Of a stretch of DNA of 64,000 bases, positions 38,455 to 47,829 are shown one piece after another. The position numbers and the translations under genes were made by a program. The notes under the pieces were generated by a model. It searched no databases and was not told the origin of the DNA. It saw only the letters and a list, made by a program, of their open reading frames with translations. This DNA is from Vanilla planifolia. Taxonomy: Eukaryota > Streptophyta > Magnoliopsida > Asparagales > Orchidaceae. The first letter of the stretch is position 1. Each line of letters starts with the position of its first letter. The stretch is taken from contig CM043868.1 of the NCBI GenBank assembly GCA_023846275.1, positions 18,695,755 to 18,759,754 of the forward strand. Reading direction: 5' to 3'.

Positions 38455-38650
38455 AAAACCAAAACCTTCTACCTTCTGTCGTGGCCTACCGTGGCCTTCT
38501 ACCTTCTGTCGTGGCCTTCTACATTCTGCCGTGGCCTTCTACCTTCTATTGTGGCCTGCCGTGGCCTTCCTCCTCTTCTTCTACCTTCTGTCGTGAACTT
38601 CTATCTTCTGTTATGGCTTTTTATCTTCTGTTGTAGCTTGCTGTGACCTA
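38455..38650 (-). repeat. Tandem repeats in the element's leader
   Basis: Repeats of 'gtggccttctaccttctgt' with variants (acattctgcc, accttctatt) run in tandem for nearly 200 bp on the plus strand. They lie between the primer site and the body of the element, i.e. in the 5' untranslated leader of its transcript. Confidence 0.8.
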
Positions 38651-38750
38651 ACACTTCTGCTTCTTCCTTTTGAAGCAGATGTCTAAACAGCAATAAAAAA
38701 AAACTTTGTTGTTCTCCCTTCGACGCTGCGGCGTTCGATCTACTTATTTG

Positions 38751-38762
38751 GCTCTGATACCA
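38751..38762 (-). other. Primer binding site of the non-autonomous element
   Basis: The complement reads TGGTATCAGAGC, pairing with the 3' end of plant initiator Met tRNA. It is separated from the 5' LTR by three bases, the usual Copia spacing. Confidence 0.88.
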
Positions 38763-38765
38763 CTT

Positions 38766-39074
38766 TGATGGAAATAAAAGAGTAGGGAAAAATTTGGAAA
38801 TAGCAACGAAAGACTTAAGGAAGAGGAAGAGGATAGCTAAGAATTTTTCATTTATAAAATTACATAATCACAATGAACCAATTACATCTATTTATAGTCA
38901 AGAAAAATATCTAATCTCCCAAATCTTTTCTCATAATTCAAAAATTTGTTTCTAATCCCTAAAAATCCTCAAAATACTTAAATATGCTAATCATGCTTAA
39001 AAAGTGCTAAGAACTCCTTAAAAAATGCTAACAAGTACTTGAAAAGCGCTAACCATCCTTAAAGTTTGCTAACA
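38766..39074 (-). repeat. 5' LTR of the non-autonomous element
   Basis: 309 bp. On the minus strand it has TATAAATAG (complement of 38888-38897), a likely element promoter, then 'gatgtaattg'. It ends CCATCA next to the primer site. Confidence 0.92.
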
Positions 39075-39178
39075 TTCATGACAAACCATACATTCAACTT
39101 CAGTATCATCCTATCAAGACTTTGATTAATAAAGAAACATTGTCACTAAAAAAATACTTAAAAAGGATAACATAATAA

Positions 39179-39559
39179 TGTTAGAAAACTTTAAGTATTT
39201 GTTAGTATTTTTATATGTTTAAATGTTTAAATGTTTAAATAATTTTGAATTTTAAATTAGAAATAAAAAGGAAAAAATATTTAAATAATTTTGAATTTTA
39301 AAATAAGAATAAAAATGGGAGATTAGTTGCTTTTGTTATTTATAAAAGCTGTAATTGTTGCTTTGTAGTTATGTATGAATAAAATAAAATTCATCGATTT
39401 TGTTTTTCAGAACTTTAGGGTTTTCGCTGTTATTTTCAAATTTCTCCCAAATACTCTCGAATGCAAGTTTGTTGTTTACAATTCGAGATCTATTTTATGT
39501 CACTTTATTTCCATCAAAATGGTATCAGAGCTTTTTTAATGTTAGCAAATTTTAAAGGT
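39179..39559 (+). mobile_element. Truncated related LTR element in opposite orientation
   Basis: An LTR of about 338 bp (39179-39516) begins TGTTAGAAAACTTTAAG and ends CTTTATTTCCATCA. It is followed after three bases by TGGTATCAGAGC (39520-39531), the same primer site. Eight bases later 'TGTTAGCAAATTTTAAAGG' begins (39540), which resembles the start of another LTR of the same family and then breaks off. Almost the whole interior is missing. It faces the opposite way to the complete element 105 bp upstream. Confidence 0.78.
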
Positions 39560-40116
39560 ATAATAATTTTATATAAGCATGTCAATAATCTTACAAAAGA
39601 TATCAATAGTTGATAAAAATACTTTTGCTATGTATATGTTATTTGTTGAATGAAAATAGGTTATGTATCATGATTTATAATTATATGATATTACTAAACA
39701 TAATTATATGATTTTTCTAAAGTTAATTTTAAGTTTTTGAATATATTATCCTATAAGACCAGAGTACCTTCACTAATTTTGCACCACTATCACAGAAAAC
39801 AATACAATGTACTTGGCAAATCACATCCTTAGTTGACAATTATGGTTCAAGTATTGTTTTGAAGGCCTTATATCGAAAGTTTCTTTTAAACAATTATTTA
39901 TAACAGAATTGTTAGATTAAACAATGCTTTTCAAATGCAGACGAAAGCAGTTGCCTGAAAGTCTAAATTTACCCGCGGTGAACCGTACTTCCATTGGGTC
40001 CCATTAGTTCTTGTCGTAGCACATGAAAATCCTGAACTCGCCGTTCCAAATGCGGTACCGCTACCGTCAACTCCTTATTTTGATGGACCGAGGCCTTGAT
40101 CATACACCTACAATAA

Positions 40117-40125
40117 TATATAAAA
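40117..40125 (+). promoter_or_regulatory. TATA box of MGNC gene 2
   Basis: TATATAAAA about 120 bp upstream of the ATG, matching the position of the TATA box in the other copy. Confidence 0.55.
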
Positions 40126-40244
40126 CTTTACATGGCCGACCGTATCCCTCCCTACGGGTTTACTTAATATAAATAAACCACAAGTCCGTCTCTACGCCAT
40201 CTTCTCTCTGTCATCACTGCATACGTCGTCTCCTCCTCGGCTCT

Positions 40245-40601
40245 ATGGGCAACTGCGCGGCAAGCCTTTCCAGGCGCGGCAGGACAAGCAAAGTCTGCAA
40301 CCAATCGGAGCCCAGCGACCGTTCCATCCAAGTGCTCGAAAACTTGAAGCAGAGGTCCGGTTCGAGAAGCCCCAGATGGTTTGGTTCCCATACGAGAAAA
40401 ACCCATTCGTCCATCGGCCGGGTGTCTCACGACGGCGGGGAGGAGGTAGGTGGCCTCCTCGTTCAGGTGAAGTTGGTCCTATCGAAGCGGGAGGTAACGT
40501 GGCTTTTATCCGAAATACTGAGGGAGGATGGCGAGGAGTACGGAGGAAGCGGCCGTGTTGGGTGGACCCCATCTCTTGAAAGTATAACGGAGGCGGATTG
40601 A
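40245..40601 (+). CDS. Small MGNC-start protein 2, function unknown
   Basis: Single-exon paralogue of the gene at 33400, 118 residues, intact. It starts MGNCAASLSRRGRTSK, with the same acylation-type N terminus. The C-terminal block is nearly identical: VQVKLVLSKREVTWLLSEIL, then W-T-P-SLESITEAD. Differences concentrate in the Ser/Arg-rich middle, where indels are in frame; the ends are conserved, which suggests selection on both copies. TATA and AATAAA elements are kept. No enzyme motif is seen. Expected to be membrane-anchored through myristate and palmitate. Confidence 0.8.
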   Translation: MGNCAASLSRRGRTSKVCNQSEPSDRSIQVLENLKQRSGSRSPRWFGSHTRKTHSSIGRVSHDGGEEVGGLLVQVKLVLSKREVTWLLSEILREDGEEYGGSGRVGWTPSLESITEAD

Positions 40602-40776
40602 AAGAGTTCCTCTTGTCTCCGGCTTCTAGAGGGTCGAGTTCGATTCAGATGCCTGATAACAAGTGTCAATTCATCAAGAAGATGAGCTGCAGAAGACGCT
40701 GATATATCTGATCTATTTACGATAAAACTTGATCAAGAGCTGCTTAAATGTAATGCATTTATAGTTAGTTTGGCAT

Positions 40777-40782
40777 AATAAA
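40777..40782 (+). terminator. Polyadenylation signal of MGNC gene 2
   Basis: AATAAA in 'ttggcataataaat', about 175 bp after the stop and conserved with copy 1. Confidence 0.55.
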
Positions 40783-41789
40783 TTTATAAAAGTACTTTCT
40801 GCTTTTCAAAGCGCTCTAAACAGGTGAGTAAAATCTATTCATTTGGTTAGTTGTTATACCCATCAAAAACATTTCATTAAAGAAGCACATGTAAAAAAAT
40901 GCATGAATAAAGAAACGGTTTTTTCTTTCATGAATTGAAGGGGACGTAAAGCTTCCTCTTTAAAAATGAAAGAAGAAGGTTTCAATGGCGTTTAAGTAAC
41001 ATCGCCTTGATGGTGGTAGCCAAGGTTATTTCGGCCTAACCGTGATGGAAAAGAAACAGCTTGAGAAGCGTTTGAAGACTGCTTTGAAAATTTGTTGTGT
41101 GGACTAAAGTCTTGTAGTCAGCAATGTTTTGATGGTGGCTTGTGGTGTTTTATCAATGAGTTTTGTCCTTTATTTATAAATTCACGAATAAATGAATATA
41201 AGCAAAAATTTAAAGAATAAATGAATGATATAACGTAACAAATATTAAATGAAGTAAAAAATCATTTTAGATTTTTAGTTAAAGAAAAGTTATCCTATAG
41301 AATTAGCAAAGAGAGCAAAACATTGTTGTAGAGAGAGAAGAAGAAAAAGAAATTTTTTTACAGAATAAAAGGATGAGTAAAACCTTTTCATGTAGCTAAA
41401 CACAAAATACCTAATCGCAAACTAACAAGAGAAATAAAAGATAACATATATTTATAAATATTTAGTTTAGTAATTTATAAGTTATTCATAAATAGGTATA
41501 TTAAATTAGTATTTTTGTATATTTTTATATTTTTTTACAAATATGAGTTAATTATAAGTCATATTAAATTTAAAATTCTCTCTTCTAGGTTTTACAAGTT
41601 ATAATTAACACTTAATAGAATTGTTATAGATCTTTTTTAATGGCACTATTAAATTGTTATTTTGTATGTATTCATAATTGAAATCATAAATTTTTATTGA
41701 CAAGTGAAATTTTTATTGTTATATTAGTTATTAATATATGTTAAATAATATGAATTGTTAATTACTTTAGATATATAAATGCATGTCTA

Positions 41790-43575
41790 ATGATGGATAA
41801 TTGTTCTTATTTTTCAAATATTAGAAAAGAATATTTATAATGAAACAAGCCAAGTGATTGTGCATTATATCATCAAAAGTTTGGTAATAATTACAATGGA
41901 CATGAAGTAAAACATCTTCTTATTCTCATTAAATATAGTAATTATTTTTTATTTAATATACCATATTTATAAAAAGAAGTTATAGTTCCGTAAAGGTTTT
42001 TACAAAAACATAAATTGAAACAAAAAAGTTTAATAAATTTTCAATAATGTTTTATTGTAAACATTTTTCAACTCGACCTAGTTAAATTTATATAAGACTT
42101 TAAAAAAAAAAAAACAAGTTAAAAGCACTCCTATATGTAGGAAAATTGAATTCTATGTCTAAATGTCAAATTTTGACAAGAATTATTTGCATAAGAATAT
42201 GAAATGTGCATTTTAATAAAATGAATCATGTTTGTTGTTTCAATAACTTGCATGTGCATTTACCATGCAAGCTGTTCAATTGCAATAATTTGAAAAAATA
42301 ATGCATCGTAAGTACCATTCTATGACAAACATTGCACAAGAAAAAGTGGGCAAATCTTAGACGAAAAATGGCAATGCATGTTGGAAAATTGGCTAAAACC
42401 TCTCCATTTCATTGTAGCTTTGAACCTGTTCACTTTGATGTTGATTGTAATCATTTTTTCTATCTGAATTTGATTGAGTTTGATTTAAGTGGTAATATAA
42501 TTAAAAAAAACATTTATAATTTTATAGTGGCATGTCAATGCTAATGTTAAAAATGATGTCAGTAGTTAAAAAAAATTTTTTTGTTATGTGCAAATTATTT
42601 GTTGAATGAAAATAAGTTATATATCATGATTTTATAATTATGTGATACTTCTAAATACTAAAAGAGGATTTTGCTTATTCAAAAGCGGTTAAATAAATAA
42701 TTAATGAAATGTGTGCTCTAAATGGAGACCTTAGCCTTGTTTCTTTTGCCCTTCAGGGAAGTATGTGCATGTCCTTAATTCAACCATTATATGAGTATGA
42801 GAAACGTTGTGAGAATAGATTTGTAATCTTTTTGTCAATATTCAACTAAAATCTTTTTGAATGTAGTCATGATTTTAATGAGTTATTATCTTTTTAACCA
42901 GTTCTAGAAATTTATTTCTAACTTAGTGAGAATTATCTAAAAGAATTTCCTATAAGAACACTCAAAACTTCCTTCAAGCTTTCAACTGTGTATCATGGAA
43001 GGTTCTCATTCATAGCTCTATTGGCTAACTTAGAAGTCATCGAATCCCTCCTATTCAAACAAGTACGTTAACTCCAATATTTCCACGAATGTTATCTTGA
43101 ACACACGATGTCCCTCGAAGACTTTTCCATCAAAAAGAAAATGTTGATAAAACACTCATCGAGATCAGTATTTGTCATGTCATTTCTACCGGAGTTCTTA
43201 GAACATCAGTGGTTGTAACTCCTTAAGAGTACCAGTTGGAGAAGAAACGTCTAATTCTCTATTGAAGAAATTGAATCTTATTCTACAGAAAAATTTATTT
43301 CTTATTTATGGTTTTCTGCCTCTAATAGATAACTCAAAAGCCTTCAAGAACATATGCGTCGGTTTTTTCCATTGGCCCAGCACCCAAACAACTTGACATC
43401 TAAAGGCCCCACCTCGTAAGAGCACTTGGTGGGATTTTTAAACGGCTCTTGTTAATAAACTCGAACCTATGTGGTCCATTCATCTCCATGGTTTTGTTGT
43501 TCGAAGTTAGCTTGCTTACTTTAAAGACAAATCATTTTGAGTGTTATTGCTCGAATTAACAGTATTCTTAATTAT
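41790..43575. repeat. Repeat block A of a local duplication
   Basis: The order is: 'attgtgcattatatcat' segment (about 41860), an AT-rich unit of about 580 bp (42070-42655), a unique spacer, then a segment with 'tggctaacttagaagtc', 'tttccacgaatgt', 'ttgataaaacactc', 'gaagaaattgaat' and 'gaagttagcttgcttac' (about 42980-43540). The same landmarks recur in block B. The first half is shared with segmental duplication copy 2. The last segment is less AT-biased and could be an old gene or element remnant; no protein was recognised. Confidence 0.7.
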
Positions 43576-43606
43576 ACATCGAGTATAAACTTAGCAAAAT
43601 TAAACT

Positions 43607-43611
<5 letters not shown>

Positions 43612-43662
<51 letters not shown>

Positions 43663-43675
43663 CATACATACATAC
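43612..43675. repeat. (TA)n plus (CATA)n microsatellite
   Basis: About 23 TA dinucleotides run directly into four to five CATA units. It lies exactly between the two related repeat blocks. Confidence 0.95.
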
Positions 43676-43799
43676 ACAAAAAAAAAAAATCTTTTTTGGC
43701 TATATAAAAATTTATGTCAAATACTTGTTTTGTAAAGTCTTCTATGATAAGGTGGTCTAAAAGATAACATTTATAACAAAAGTATGTAAATTAATGTGG

Positions 43800-46330
43800 A
43801 TTTTTGTTAATTATTTTTTTCTAATATTGATCTTGTGCTTCAAATATTTGAAAAAAAATATTTATAATGGAACAAGCCTCCTGATTGTGCATTATATCAT
43901 GAGAAGTTTGGTAAGAAAAACATCTTCTTACTCTTATAGTTATTATTATTTATTTAACATGCTATACTTACAAGAACAAGTCATAGTTCAATAAAGTTCT
44001 TTACAAAAAAAGTATTTTTAACAAAATATCTAATAAATTTTAAAAAATATTTTATTGTAATAATTTTTTGACTCGACATAATTGAATTTATGTAATAGTT
44101 TTAAAAAACTATGTTTGAAGCACTGTTATATGTAGGTAGTTTGATTTCTACGTGTAAATGTTAATTATTTCAAAAGAATTATTTGTGTAAGAATATGAGA
44201 TGTGCATATTAATAACATGAATCATGTTTGTGGTCTGACTAATTTTCATGTGTGTTTAGCATGCAACCTATTTAATTGCAATAATTTGAAGTAATAATAC
44301 ATTATAAGTACCTTTCAATAACAAGCATTACACGAGAAAAAGTAAGCAAAGTGTAGACAAAAAATTGGGCAAAGCTAGACGAAAAATGGTCAATACATGT
44401 TATAAAATTGGCTAAAGCCTCTTCATTTTATAGAAAGTTTGAACTTGTTTCTTTTGTTTGTTATCATTTTTTCAACCTGAATTTGGTTGAGTTTGATTTA
44501 ATTTATGATATGATTTAAAAAACAAGTACAATTTTATAGTAGCATGTCAATGCTAATCTTAAAAATGATGTCGAAAGTTGGTAAAATATACTTTTGTTAT
44601 GTCCATATTATTTATTAAATGAAAATAAGTTGCATATCATTATTTTATAATTTTGTAATATAATACTTTAAATAAAACCTATGTTAAAACTATATGTAGC
44701 TAGTCTGATTTCTGTGTAGATGTTAACTTTTTTACAAGAATTACTTACATAAGAATATGAGATGTGCATATTAATAACATAAATCACATTTGTGATTTGA
44801 CAAACTTTCATGTGTGTTTAACATGCAATCTATTTAATTGCAATAATTTGAAACAATAATACATTATAAGTGCCATTCTATAACAAATGTTACACTAGAA
44901 AAAGTGGACAAATCTTAGATGAAAAATGGTCAATGCATGTTATAAATTTGGTTGAAACCTCTTCATTTCACGTTAACTTTGAACTTGTTTATTTTAATGT
45001 TGTTTGTTATCATTTTTTCAATCTGAATTTTGGTGACTTTGATTTAATTTGTGATATGATTTAAAAAACAAGTATGTTTTATAATAGCATGTCAACACTA
45101 ATCTTAAAAATGATGTCGATAGTTGATAAAAATTACTTTTGTTATGTCCATATTATTTATTGAATGAAAATAAGTTGTATAGCATGATTTTATAATTGTG
45201 TAATATAATACTTCAAAAACAAGAAACCTAAGTTAAAACACTCCTATATATAGACAGTTTGATTTGTATGTGTAAATGTTAACTTTTTCACAAGAATTAT
45301 TTGCATAAAAATATGAGATGTGCATATTAATAGCATTATTCATATTTTTGTTTGACCAACTTTCATGTCTGTTTAACATGAAACTTATTTAATTGCAAAA
45401 CATTACACAATAATGTCTTAATAAGTGCCATTCTATAACAAAAAATTGTCAATGCATGTCTAAAATCTCTTCATTTCATATTAACTTTGAAATTGCTTAT
45501 TTTGATATTATTTTTATCGTTTTTTCAATCTAAATTTGGTTGAGTTTGATTTAATTTGTGATATGATTTAAAAAACAAGTATAATTTTATAGTAGCATGT
45601 TAACAACAATCTTAAAATTGACGTCAATAGTTGATAAAAATTACTATGTGAATATTATTTATTAAATGGAAATAAGTTGTATATCATGATTTTCGTGAGT
45701 TATTATCTTTTCAACAAGTTCTAGAAATTTTTTTTTAAAATAATTGAGATATGTATAATTTCCTACAAAAACACCCAAAACTTATATCATGGAAGGTCTT
45801 CATTCATAGCTCCCTTGGCTAACTTAGAAGTATAATTGCAATATTTCCACGAATGTCACCTTTAACACACCATGTTCCTCAAAGACATTTCCATCAAAAA
45901 GAAAGTGTTGATAAAACACTCTTCAAGTTTAGTAGTTGTCATGTGAGTTCTTAGAACATCTGTGATTGTAACTCCTTCAGAGTGCCAGTTGGACGAGAAA
46001 CATCTAATTCTTTATTGAAGAAATTGAATCCTATTCCTGCATGAAAACTTATTTTTATTTCTGGTTTTTCTGATATTAATAAATAACACAGAAGCCTTCA
46101 AGAGCACATTCATGGCTAACCCAACCAACTTGACATCTAAAGGCCCACCTCGCAAGAGCCCTTGGTTGGAATGTTAAACGCCTCTTGGTAATAAATGGAA
46201 AGCTATCTGGTCCATTCGACTTCAATGGTTTGGTTGTTTGAAGTTAGCTTGCTTACTTTAAAGATAAATCACTTTTAGTGTTCTTGTTCGGTTTAACAGT
46301 ATCCTCAATTATACTTTGTATAAATTTAGC
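43800..46330. repeat. Repeat block B with the AT-rich unit in triplicate
   Basis: Starts with the 'attgtgcattatatcat' segment (about 43885) as in block A, then holds three tandem copies of the AT-rich unit (about 44058-44665, 44685-45215, 45230-45690) instead of one. It ends with the 'tggctaacttagaagt' to 'gaagttagcttgcttac' segment (about 45785-46255). Each unit carries 'gcatattaata', 'tttaattgcaataatttga' and 'atgatgtc.atagtt.ataaaa' landmarks. Short open frames at 42332-42544 and 44870-45064 are corresponding parts of the unit, but other copies are broken by stops, so coding is unlikely. Confidence 0.72.
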
Positions 46331-46349
46331 AAAATTAAGCTTCTAATTA

Positions 46350-47300
46350 AACATATCTTAATTTTTTTGGGTTAAAAAAAGAAATGTTCTTTTTCTTATA
46401 CAAAAAATTATATCAAATACCTTTTTTGTTACTACACGTCATTCTATTATACAACTTATTGATATTTTTTTTATCATTTTTTTCAATACCTTCTATATAG
46501 AAGCAATACAAATGTCTCAAAATTAAAGAATATTTTGAGACATATAAAAAATCAATTATTAACATTTTAAAATGTTTTTTAGTTGTTAAAAAATTACTTT
46601 TTACTAGTTAAAAGACAACCTATCTTAACTACAAATCCAAAAAACCAAACTTTCATGAAAGGAAAATAGCTCAAAAAAAAAAAAAAAAAACTAAAAGTAA
46701 CCATCAATCGTAATTACCATTCCAATCTTTATTAACAACCATCAAATAAACATCTCCTTCTCAAAAGTTCTGTATCAATAAATTTATTCCGTCTTCTTTT
46801 CTTTACCACGAAACCAAACGAAGTCATGGTCACCATCGAAATGATATTATTATAAACTAAAGCGAAGAAGTACTTGATTCAGTGATATTATCTTCTAAAC
46901 TAATTTCATTTAACGACTTTGAACACATACTTTGATGATTCTTTATATGAATTGAAAAATTATGTTTCTATCACTAAAAAAATATCAGTATAAAAGTCAT
47001 CTAAATTTGGCAATATCAAGATATTAAAAAAAATTATGGTAAAATTTAGATTTTAATATCACCCAAACAATACTAAATCAAACTGCGAGAAACGTTCAGA
47101 CTAACAAGAACCAGTTTCTTAAAACCCGTAGTCGAACCATATCGAATGATAAGTAGCATGTTATTTTATTTAATTTCTATTTTTCAAAAAAAAAAAAAAG
47201 GAAGAAAAATTTTCAACTCTTTAAAGAACAAGAAAGAACATACTCAGCAATTAATAATCGATCAGCTTGAAGTCGATCGAGCACCAAATTGATTTACATA
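46350..47300. other. AT-rich spacer, nothing recognised
   Basis: Contains A-runs (about 46672-46690 and 47188-47200) and no open frame of note. It forms the downstream flank of the minus-strand MGNC gene. Confidence 0.5.
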
Positions 47301-47306
47301 TCAAAA

Positions 47307-47612
47307 CTAATTATAATCATCTCTTCGCATGCTCTCCTCATTACCACATGCATCAACCGACTGGACTTCGGGAACCTCCATGATGCTCTCAAGAGCGGGG
47401 CGCCACCGCATCCGCCCCTCGGCCATCTCCGCAAGCAGATCCGCCAAACTCATCTTACCGTTCTTCATCTGCATCTCTCGAGTCAGCCACTCCAACTCGG
47501 CTCTCGTAAGCACCACTCTCAGCTTCCTTCCTTCCTTCTCCACGCTCCCCTCCTCCGCCGCCTCTTTCTCCTCGTCCGATCTGAACCCACATCGCTGCGC
47601 GCAGTTGCCCAT
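47307..47612 (-). CDS. Small MGNC-start protein 3, function unknown
   Basis: Single-exon gene for 101 residues if translation starts at MGNCAQRCG. An in-frame ATG three codons upstream (MCVMGNC) would bury the acylation signal, so I prefer the inner start. It shares with the other two a Gly2/Cys4 lipid-anchor N terminus, an L-R-V-V-L-T-R-A-E-L-E-W-L-T segment (about 34-47), and W-R-P-ALESIMEV near the C terminus. It has a different, acidic middle (EEKEAAEEGSVEKEG) and an extra tail ending RRDDYN. It is clearly homologous but much more distant than the two duplicates are from each other, and lies on the opposite strand. TATA-like TATAAATA is on the minus strand near 47793-47800. Confidence 0.78.
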   Translation of the reverse strand: MGNCAQRCGFRSDEEKEAAEEGSVEKEGRKLRVVLTRAELEWLTREMQMKNGKMSLADLLAEMAEGRMRWRPALESIMEVPEVQSVDACGNEESMRRDDYN

Positions 47613-47773
47613 CACGCACATGGAAAGGGTGAGGCGGAGATCGAGGAGCCGATTCAGGAGCGTCTATTAATTAACGAGGTTGGCCGCTGGGTGAGGATTA
47701 GGAACAGGATAACATGCATAATAATTACCAACCTAACCCAAGTGAGGCAGGGCCATGGCGGATGAGTGCCACT

Positions 47774-47803
47774 TTATTTATTTATTTATTTATTTATATT
47801 TTA
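47774..47803 (-). promoter_or_regulatory. (ATTT)n run carrying a TATA-like site for MGNC gene 3
   Basis: The plus strand reads 'tttatttatttatttatttatattt'-like repeats; the complement gives TATAAATA followed by AAATA repeats. It lies about 185 bp upstream of the preferred start. A microsatellite and a possible core promoter coincide here. Confidence 0.4.
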
Positions 47804-47829
47804 ATTATAAAATTTTTTCTCCGGTTTCT

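Larger units (their letters stand above)
35978..39074 (-). mobile_element. Complete non-autonomous LTR retrotransposon (3.1 kb)
   Basis: Both LTRs are 309 bp (35978-36286 and 38766-39074) with about 21 mismatches and no indels by eye, mostly transitions. The element is flanked by the 5-bp target duplication TTCAT (35973-35977 and 39075-39079). On the minus strand it reads TGTTAGC...CCATCA, canonical TG...CA ends. The primer site TGGTATCAGAGC (complement of 38751-38762) lies 3 nt from the 5' LTR and fits initiator Met tRNA. The polypurine tract TTTGAGGGGGAG (complement of 36290-36301) adjoins the 3' LTR. The internal 2.5 kb has no RT, integrase or protease motif, so movement must have relied on an autonomous, probably Copia-type, partner. 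Confidence 0.92.
40020..42655. repeat. Segmental duplication, copy 2 (contains MGNC gene 2)
   Basis: Counterpart of 33160-35815, in the same orientation, offset about 6.9 kb. Similarity starts at 'gaaaatcctgaactcgcc' (copy 1 'gaaaatcatgaacccgcc') and continues through the gene and the AT-rich 3' flank to the shared tail 'ataagttatatatcatgatttt'. The intervening retroelements account for about half of the spacing. Confidence 0.8.

Noticed and set aside
42332-45064. Related 70- and 64-residue frames at 42332 and 44870
   Set aside because: They are the same part of a repeat unit, but the other copies have stops, so conservation is of DNA and not of protein.
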